This document shows, piece by piece, positions 56,832 through 64,000 of a stretch of 64,000 bases of DNA. Numbering within the stretch: position 1 is the stretch's first letter; every line of letters begins with the position of its first letter. The stretch lies in contig JASANH010001643.1 in assembly GCA_030248295.1 (NCBI GenBank), positions 953,390-1,017,389 of the forward strand. Reading direction: 5' to 3'. Under the pieces are notes generated by a model, which was not told the origin of the DNA, did not search any database, and saw nothing but the letters and a program-made list of their open reading frames with translations. This DNA is from Mesodorylaimus sp. YZB2_4. Lineage: Eukaryota; Nematoda; Enoplea; Dorylaimida; Dorylaimidae. Position numbers and translations under genes: made by a program.

Positions 56832-58995
56832 ACACCAGCCGCCTTGTATGGGAATCGTCTCAATCACCAAGTCCTTGCTTCTAGAACGAGCCAAGCCGCG
56901 CACGAAAGAAGCCCAACGAGCCGTCAAGGACTAAACTTCGTTTTAGCTCTTGTACAAAGTGCCTGACTTGGTTTAAAAGTGCAGTATGTACATGTTATGC
57001 GCTCTCGAATAACGCCATCAAGTTCTGTTGTTTTGTTCGACAGGTCCACTTATTTGATGTTTTATTTTGTTCTGTGTTAATATTGGGCAATAGCAATGGT
57101 AAAAAGATTTGCATTACATAGAAGTCTCCTTGTAATCCCTGTTTTGTTCACTTCCAAATGCAAAAAGGGGCACCCAGTTTTTGCCCGCGCACGAATGCAG
57201 TTAATCGAAGCCTTGTCTCCCACTGAACCTTGCAAAAACTGTTGCCTGTAGCGATTTACAAAATGACATTGTACTCCACATAAGATCCACGTATTCGGCC
57301 CTCCATCCAGCCTAGGTTCTCATTTGCTTCACTCCTGTGCCTCGGTTTTCCATGGACTCTGTCGATTCGGCAGTTCGATGCTGTTGGTGGACTCGAGAAA
57401 GAGCATGCAGTAGTGCCCTTCGAGGTGACCGTGGCGAACATCTGCGTCGCTCGTCGCCGTGCTCTTTCTCCAGAAATACTCGTGCATCGGGGCTGGGTGC
57501 GCCTCGCCACGAATGTCCGCAATGGAGAGTCACACTGCAATGTGGACACGAGTAATAAGTGTCACGAGTGGTGCACCCCAGGTTGGCCTTTGGCAGCTCC
57601 AAAGCGGCAGGAGTGGAAAGTTTACCAAAGCACATCCGCAGAGCATGATATATGAAGGAGTGGACCGTGCGCCTTCTCCGCCTCTTCCTCCGTTGGGATC
57701 TCTTCATGTACTTGACTAGTACCGACTGATCACTGAACGTGGACACTTTCCGTGAGGGCCGCGATTTGACTCGATCGCTAACCAGCCCTCGCATCTTAGG
57801 CACCAGGCGTTCGCCTCGGATCTCAGAAATAGGAGCTCGTTCGCACCGTGCGCTGCATTGGCTCGATCAGGTGCAGGACTTAAGCTCACATCAGCTCTCG
57901 AGTATCTGTTGCAGCAGGATTGGGAATATATGATGTTGGATCGGCTTTGGTCAATTGCTCCAACGGGCTCGTGTCGCCTTGCGTCTTCACGCGCTCGTCA
58001 TTTTCTCATGGTCTTCGAACACAACCTCAGTCGATTGAAGGAGGCTGGAAATCATCACCGCCTTCGCTCATCGCGCTTTGATCTAGGTCATGAGTGGCAT
58101 GCTTGAGTCCTATTAACCACCTCGCGTCTACTTCCCCTTCTATGTCAGCTAATATCGGTTTCCTCGAAGGATGCAGATGGCGTTGGTCTATTCCAGCCGG
58201 TTCCATAAACTTCTCGAAGCTTCTGTCTAAATTAGTTCCTGGCCCCCTGCAAAATCGTGCCACTCGGTGTTTATTCTACTCGTATATACTGCTCGTGTGA
58301 GTATGAGATAACATAGGAATATACAGTATGGGTATAGCAATATGAGTCCACTGGAGAAGGGTTAACACCTCTATCTAGGGAAGAAAGATGCGTCGACACA
58401 ATGGTCTTCGTGGTGATAATTGGCAACCACTAAAACTGGATTTAATTTCGGCCAATCAGCTTATAAGCTCATCCCAAACACCGCCTCTCGTTAGCCGATT
58501 GCTACTTCCTTCCCTGGAATTGGGCAGTAGGCTATCTCTTTTCTGCCATTCTCTCCCAGTACTCGTTCGCTGCATGACATCAGTTGCAGATTTGTGCACT
58601 TTCGTAATCTGGCTATTGGTTACGTCATGAGTACCCCTGGTCGTGCCCGTCTTTCTTTCCCTCGTACCTTGCCCCTGTCCTAAACCGATTGAGCCGGTTA
58701 CACGCTTGGAATGGATCGTCCGCCCGAGCGTCCAGTTTTTAAGCTGGCTACATTCCCAATAAGCCACAACACACGCCGGACATGGCTGGCCTTTCGGCAT
58801 GTGTCAGCTATAAGTTCGATGTGTCAGCTAAGTTCGATGGAGCGTACGCTTTGTACAAACAAAGGACGAGGTTCGCGTGCCAGTGTTTCCTGCACCAGTG
58901 CGGCTAACTGCCCGATTTGTGACTCCGCTTCGTAATTAGCTCTCGATACGAGCGCACAAGGGCCTACACGAGTGTCACCAGTGGCACTCGCTCGA
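56832..58995. other. Stretch without a confident gene
   Basis: The left part is the 3' region of the EB gene. A 163-codon ORF on the minus strand (57312-57803) contains SCPHCSVTLHCGHSW but has no family resemblance and overlaps other open frames. An 82-codon + strand ORF at 57858-58106 is equally unassigned. At about 58800-58838 the phrase TGTCAGCTA(TA)AGTTCGATG is repeated in tandem. The promoter of the oxygenase gene should lie at the right end. Confidence 0.35.
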
Positions 58996-61688
58996 ATGCG
59001 TGCCATTGTGAGGAGCCAGTCAACTGCCATGGAGTGGACTCGGTTTGCTTGCATTCTGGCCTTTTCTACTTTGCTAGTGCCCATTTCTCAGTTCCAAGCG
59101 ACTAACTCGCTCGATCAAGAATTGATTTCTGTGACAAACCAGGGCTTGGAGCTGGGTTTCCCAGAATCTTGGAATGGTGATGCTTATCGAAATGTGTCCT
59201 GTCGTGTCAGTCAGATCCCCGAATGGTTGGATGGATATTTCCTGGCCTTGGTCAACGCTGCGTACGGCCGGCTATCAGACCCTGCTGGCAGCAAACTGAC
59301 GCACATGTCTGATGGTTTGGCTGCCCTTGCATCATTGCAATTCAAGGATGGAATGGTTCGATTTTCAGGTATGCTAGCGGTTGCCGCAACTAGGGCAGCG
59401 ATTGTTCGGTGTCGAATGCCCCGTGTGACTGCTTATTTACTATTTCAGGAAGGTATCTTCCAACTCGAGCATACAAAATCTGGGACTTTTACGGACGCAA
59501 TATGCGTCATTCTAGAGTGGCCTGGTCCACATTGCGATCACCTAACATGGCTGCAGCTAAAGATAAGTGGGATCAGATAGCAGCCGAGTACTTACCCAAT
59601 AATCCAAATATGAACCTTTGGAAAACGGGCCCGTCTCGTATTGTGGCTGTTGGAGAGGATCCTCAAATAGGACTGCAGTTCGATCTGGCCTCCCTGGCAG
59701 ACTTCCGTCGAGCCGACCTGCACGACACTAACGACCTGTTCACTGGTCGCTCATCAGTCAAGTTGGTGTCTATGGCTGCGCATTCCAGACCAGAACCCGA
59801 CGGTACTATATATGGCACAGTGAGTGGCGTGGAACCGAGTACCAATCGAATGTATCAGTTTATATTCCGGATCAGTCCGACAGGTGTTCGTACCTTGGAG
59901 GGAGCATATGAGTATGGACGATACGAACCGTCCAAATGCGGCTCTGATCAACGTTACATGGGTGATAAAAGGGTCTTAGCCGGATTGATCAAATCAGTAG
60001 TGAGCACCAATCAGTATGTGCTCGTGCCAATCACATCGGCCGTTGTGAACCCCTGCAAATACCAGAGTAAGAGCAAGAAGTACCACAGTCGACACGATCC
60101 GGATAAGCCGCTTGTGGCGGTCCTTTTGGGGAATCACTCAGATTCTGAAGTCGCAAGAGATTTCACTACAGCTTTAGAATTTGGGACTGACGTGCCTGTC
60201 AGGTTAGTCAGGTCCAGTGAAGATGCTAACAATGACTTATCCAGGCCTGCTTCTAGGTTTCTAATCTTCAATAAGCGGAAGAGGCAGTTCGTGACTAACC
60301 GTCCTCTGGACAGTTACCCTCCGCGCTTCCTTACGCATCCGATCAATGCATTCGAAGCGGACGACAATCGCATTGTGGTGGACATAATCACCTACGACAA
60401 CTACGATTCCTACGACCGGTCTCTCTACTTGGACCATATATTGCAGGAGTCGACCAAGCACCCAGTGCGGGCTCGGCCTGTCCGTTTCACTTTGGACATC
60501 CAACGGGGATATATTGAGAGGACTCATCTCGTGCCAGAGACAGTCCAAGCCCCTATGGAGTACCCAGCAGTAAACCCAAAATACCATGGGAAAAAGTACC
60601 GATACGCTTACTTCGTCCAACCACCTTTCACACTCGGTGGTCAATTGGGAAAGATCAATGTAGAAGAGCTCAGCGGAGCCAAGAATTTGTACTTTAGTCA
60701 CGGCCCAAGTGTCGTCCTAGCCGAACCTTCTTTCGTACCTCGACCCAATGCTGATAGCGAAGATGACGGTGTACTTTTGACTCTGGGCCTGGAAATTCTT
60801 AGCAAGCGCAGCGTCCTGTACGTGGTCGATGCAAAGACCATGAAAGAAGTAGGACGCGCTGAAATGCCCACCATCGTGCCTTTTGGATTCCATGCTCGCT
60901 ACTTCGACCGGCGAGAAATGACAGAGTCACATCCATCAGACCAGACCTCCACTGATCACACATACTTACCCGCAGAGACCATTGATTCCATATTTAGTAA
61001 AATCTACCCGAATCTTGTTGGGTCTTGGTCGCCGAACAAAGAAGATGGAGTTGACAAAACTGGTCAATCATCCTTCGTCATTGTGCAACACTCGAACTCA
61101 GAATCCGAGTCGAAAGTGACCACATCCACAACAGAGCAAACTACCACAGTCCAAGAAGCAGAAGCCACCCAGACCAGTTCTTCATCCGCTTCCTGGATCA
61201 CGGACGAAACTGTCTCCAGCATACCATCTCTCACAGAGGGAACCACCAGGCCTCTGCCTTTCCAGCCAGTCACTGTTCCCTTCATCACGTTTGGCACAGG
61301 CACAAAAGGATTCTATTTGAGTAACGGAACATTCCTGGAACTATTTCCAGATGGGAGTATCAGGAGTTACCCCGCCATACCCAATTACTCCTCGGCCTTC
61401 AATCCCTTACCGCCCGTTATGCCCGCTACAGCTAGACCTCCCTATTTGGGGGTGGAACCAGCATTTATTCAATATGTCAAAAACCAAATCCCCCCTCCAT
61501 CAATGTTTTTCCCACCACAACTCCCCCTCAGCTACCACACCCCACCCCCCCTCTCGTGCCCCGATCCTCCACCCACACCATCCGACGCAGCGTTCCACTA
61601 CCACCACATCTTCCATTCCCCTGTGACACTCCACCCACCCCCACCACCACCCCCAAACCCTCTTTTCCTTCACACACTTTCTCCCTGA
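58996..61688 (+). CDS. Carotenoid-oxygenase (RPE65/BCO family)-like protein, rearranged 3' end
   Basis: Two exons (start to 59368; 59449-61688). The second ATG (59029) gives a signal peptide, MEWTRFACILAFSTLLVPIS, so either it or the ATG at 58996 may start translation. Family features: IPEWLDGYFLALVN, THMSDGLAALASLQFKDG, FSGRYLPTRAYKIW, a first iron-ligand-type histidine in MAAHSRPEPDGTIYGT, THPINAFEADDNRIVVD and EYPAVNPKYHGKKYRYAY, and PFGFHARYFD near the end of the fold. The place of the second ligand histidine (usually IHSFG-like) reads IKSVV, so iron binding may be compromised. A Ser/Thr/Pro-rich tail follows. After 61505 the sequence departs from the paralogous copy at 63566-64000, and the frame continues through C-rich low-complexity DNA (PPPPPPPNPLF) to a stop at 61688. 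The native 3' end has therefore been lost by rearrangement. Confidence 0.78.
61071..61505 (+). repeat. Left arm of inverted duplication (oxygenase gene 3' half)
   Basis: These 435 bases are the reverse complement of 63566-64000; every segment I compared was identical. The window ends inside the right arm, so the real arms are longer. The breakpoint is immediately after CCATCAATG at 61505. Confidence 0.9.
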
Positions 61689-61940
61689 CCCCTCCCCTTC
61701 CTTTTCGACACCCCCCAGGCATGCCACCCCACGCAACCGCCCCGCCCGCACCCCCACCCCATCCCCCCCACAATGGCCTGAAAAATTTACTTGCAAAAAA
61801 ATGTGCGGCAATCACCAGGCAATCACCGGGCTCTGTCACACAAAAGGGATAGGCGATGAATACCGAAGAGCCTGATGGGATAGTAAATATAATCACAAAC
61901 CTCAGGGCAGGAGGGAATCATCAAAAGAATGTTTTCTCAC
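61506..61940. repeat. C-rich low-complexity junction DNA
   Basis: From 61506 to about 61790 the sequence is dominated by CCACCCC/CCCTCC-type strings, abutting the inverted-duplication breakpoint. It resembles the C-rich repeats in the SLC16 copy B intron in composition. From 61790 to 61940 nothing is recognised; the expected third exon of the isomerase is not there. Confidence 0.5.
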
Positions 61941-62275
61941 CAACTCAATCAAACCTTGAAAAATATCGTCAGTCACCAAATTCTTGGAAAAGTCGACCAA
62001 GATGTCCCCGTCTGGCGTATTCAACTTGACACTAAACATAGATCATAGTAACCTCAGCCGAAGTATAATCTCTGCGCTTACTTATATTTCTCGAATCGCA
62101 ATGGATCTGTTTCAAAGACAGTCAAAAGTTTCATGAATTTTCCTTGTTTCCGATACAATCGCTGCAATTCATTGTAAGCAGGATCATCGACTAGAGAGTC
62201 TCCTGAAGCGCCAGCGATAGAACGATAAATTGATACGAATGGGTCAATAAAGAGAGATTGGAAGACGGGATCCAT
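61941..62275 (-). pseudogene. GPI: Glucose-6-phosphate isomerase, truncated: first two exons only
   Basis: Exon 1 (62275-62082) starts MDPVFQSLFIDP and reads YNELQRLYRKQGKFMKLL and TDPLRFEKYN. After a canonical intron, exon 2 (62031-61941) reads VKLNTPDGDILVDFSKNLVT and then DDIFQGLIELV, ending at a GTGAGA donor. Both match the N-terminus of glycolytic glucose-6-phosphate isomerase (..F..DP.RF..FS....TP.GDILLDYSKN...). The remaining about 450 residues, including the SIS domain and active site, are absent. Downstream lies C-rich DNA and then the inverted oxygenase arm. It is a gene fragment cut off by the rearrangement, between the two arms. The splice sites are still intact, so it is recent. 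Confidence 0.8.
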
Positions 62276-62866
62276 CTTACGATCAGTCCTTTTTGCACAC
62301 GGGCTCACAATCAGCAGAATGACGATCTGCACAACCCTACTGGATTCTTGCTGCTGCTCTGCACAAGCGGAGCTGCAGTGTAAAGTACAGTCACAAGAAT
62401 TTGATGCATCTACTGTGCACATTCCTAACGATAAGTGGAGAGTGAATGTGCTGCCAGGAAAGTAGGGCATACAGCCCTGGATCGAGTTTTGGTGCGGGGA
62501 ACCCAGTCTTGTAGGGCGAAGTCGATTGGTCACGAGATACATGAGCACAGACTGGAACTGACTTGGGAGACACTGCGTCAAAGCCAAATTTTTTATCCCC
62601 CATCGATCTGGGAGGATCAAATCTGGGATTTTTCTACGGCGTTAGGAGATCGTGTCTCTCGACTGGGGGCCCCTTCCGGATGGCGCTGTACAGAATGGAT
62701 AATATGGGCTGATTACGCGACACGGCATACGAGTAACAAGCTACGCAAGGATTCGATGTTGGCCTATTCGGTGCACTTTCTGAATGCTCGATGCTTTCTT
62801 TATTGAACACATACTTGTACTGAGCACCAAAATAAGTAGTACCTCAAAGTCATGTCTAGGCATGCC
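62276..62866. other. Upstream region of the isomerase fragment
   Basis: It probably includes the former promoter of the isomerase gene and the 3' flank of the minus-strand oxygenase copy. No additional gene is seen. Confidence 0.35.
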
Positions 62867-64000
62867 TCAACCCGCCGACCTTATCGGCTTGTTTTCGCTC
62901 TCTGAGTCCATTTTACAAAACTCGCTACCCAATGCTGTAATAGCTTTGCCAAAAAAGTTGCACAAAAAGCTCTTTCCTCGCTCCAAGAAATGTCCTATTG
63001 CCTCATTGGCCGCCTGAGCTGACTTGATTTCCTTTTCGGCGTTGTGATTGTTGCCTTGTCTTGCAGCGAGCGGCGGTTGCCTCGTGGTTTTTCTTGTGGG
63101 TGTGGATGCAGACGTAGTTGAAGGCAGGCCGGTTGTGATTTCCGGCTCCGTCATGGTCGTCGTGTCGGGCTCTGATGTGGTTGTGGTTGGGGTCACGGAC
63201 GTCTCTGGGTCATCAGCGATGGGTGCAGGCTGCGGTCGTCGTGTACGCTTGTTTGGGTCAACAATGACATCGACTACGATGTAAGAGGAGTTTGAACTTT
63301 TTGCAGCCGTTTCTGGCAGTACCTTGGGAAATTTTGAAGAAGGAGCAGAAGTGGCTGATTTGGGCGCATAGAAACCAGGGAAGATAAATCGAGGATATTG
63401 CGTGGTGGTGGAAATGGGCGGAGGTAGTTTCATGTCCATGGCACGTATTGGTGCTTGCGGTTGGCCCGACGCCAGGTTATCTTGGTTCGTGTTGGATGCA
63501 GGAAACGTTGCAGAAGAATGAGTCGAGGCGACGGGTGACTGCGATTGTAGTGGTGTTGTGTAAATCATTGATGGAGGGGGGATTTGGTTTTTGACATATT
63601 GAATAAATGCTGGTTCCACCCCCAAATAGGGAGGTCTAGCTGTAGCGGGCATAACGGGCGGTAAGGGATTGAAGGCCGAGGAGTAATTGGGTATGGCGGG
63701 GTAACTCCTGATACTCCCATCTGGAAATAGTTCCAGGAATGTTCCGTTACTCAAATAGAATCCTTTTGTGCCTGTGCCAAACGTGATGAAGGGAACAGTG
63801 ACTGGCTGGAAAGGCAGAGGCCTGGTGGTTCCCTCTGTGAGAGATGGTATGCTGGAGACAGTTTCGTCCGTGATCCAGGAAGCGGATGAAGAACTGGTCT
63901 GGGTGGCTTCTGCTTCTTGGACTGTGGTAGTTTGCTCTGTTGTGGATGTGGTCACTTTCGACTCGGATTCTGAGTTCGAGTGTTGCACAATGACGAAGGA
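62867..64000 (-). CDS. Carotenoid-oxygenase-like gene, inverted copy with native 3' end (5' part outside window)
   Basis: The minus-strand frame enters from the right edge and ends at 62867, giving about 378 codons in the window. Its first 145 codons equal the + strand copy at 61071-61505. It then continues with a native tail: a Ser/Thr/Pro-rich region (QSPVASTHSSATFPASN..., SVTPTTTTSEPDTTTMTEPE) and a C-terminal block EAIGHFLERGKSFLCNFFGKA..GSEFCKMDSESENKP. This shows the + copy is missing about 233 codons of its proper C-terminus. The tail looks secreted and mucin-like, heavily O-glycosylatable, and is unusual for the oxygenase family. The catalytic part lies beyond the window. Confidence 0.82.
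   Translation of the reverse strand, partial: SFVIVQHSNSESESKVTTSTTEQTTTVQEAEATQTSSSSASWITDETVSSIPSLTEGTTRPLPFQPVTVPFITFGTGTKGFYLSNGTFLELFPDGSIRSYPAIPNYSSAFNPLPPVMPATARPPYLGVEPAFIQYVKNQIPPPSMIYTTPLQSQSPVASTHSSATFPASNTNQDNLASGQPQAPIRAMDMKLPPPISTTTQYPRFIFPGFYAPKSATSAPSSKFPKVLPETAAKSSNSSYIVVDVIVDPNKRTRRPQPAPIADDPETSVTPTTTTSEPDTTTMTEPEITTGLPSTTSASTPTRKTTRQPPLAARQGNNHNAEKEIKSAQAANEAIGHFLERGKSFLCNFFGKAITALGSEFCKMDSESENKPIRSAG
63566..64000 (-). repeat. Right arm of inverted duplication
   Basis: Reverse complement of 61071-61505 without visible differences. It begins immediately after the point where the two oxygenase copies diverge, and runs to the window edge. Confidence 0.9.

Noticed and set aside
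57312-57803. 163-codon minus-strand ORF with CPHC and CGH residues
   Set aside because: Considered as a zinc-binding protein, but Cys/His spacing fits no known finger and no splice partners were found.

Overview
This is eukaryotic DNA, most likely from a nematode or a close ecdysozoan relative. Genes are split by short introns (about 50-100 bases, GT...TTTCAG). The gene families also point that way: SH2-tyrosine kinases of the Fer/SPE-8 type, a TTBK-like kinase, an EB-module secreted protein, hedgehog-type Hint (autoprocessing) domains, a globin, an HMIT sugar transporter and tandem SLC16 transporters. The species is an inference. No rRNA, convincing functional tRNA or CRISPR array was seen. 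Exon models were built by eye from reading frame, splice consensus and family conservation.

Layout. 1.4-1.9 kb: Hint-domain fragment (+). 3.0-4.7 kb: SH2-tyrosine kinase (+). 5.2-8.7 kb: HMIT/SLC2A13-like transporter (-) with a 724-base terminal-repeat element in an intron. 9.8-10.4 kb: broken cytochrome P450. 11.3-12.3 kb: membrane-anchored four-EF-hand protein (+). 14.9-15.9 kb: secreted Hint protein (-). 18.6-18.9 kb: Mediator-28-like partial gene (-). 19.2-22.5 kb: ERGIC2 (-). 26.1-31.2 kb: kinase-signalling cluster on the - strand: a TTBK-like kinase, a frameshifted SH2-kinase and a kinase-less tandem-SH2 gene. 34.7-35.3 kb: intronless globin (-). 35.9-48.4 kb: two tandem monocarboxylate-transporter-like genes (-) with matching exon architecture. 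49.3-52.3 kb: INTS12 (-). 53.1-54.2 kb: intronless 7TM receptor (-). 55.6-56.8 kb: proline-rich EB-module protein (+). 59.0-61.7 kb: carotenoid-oxygenase-like gene (+). Its 3' half recurs in inverted orientation at 63.6-64.0 kb, where it runs off the window.

Genome dynamics. The right end is an inverted duplication. One oxygenase copy has lost its native 3' end, and the first two exons of glucose-6-phosphate isomerase are stranded between the arms. There are also a young LTR-type miniature element, two tRNA-derived SINE-like families, a fold-back element and two strong hairpins. Three loci carry reading-frame breaks: the P450, the SH2-kinase at 28-29.6 kb and the tandem-SH2 gene. Three introns appear to begin with GC rather than GT.

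Functionally the window mixes housekeeping genes (ERGIC2, INTS12, possible MED28), solute carriers and fast-evolving signalling genes. Nothing indicates operons; neighbouring genes are usually separated by hundreds of bases.
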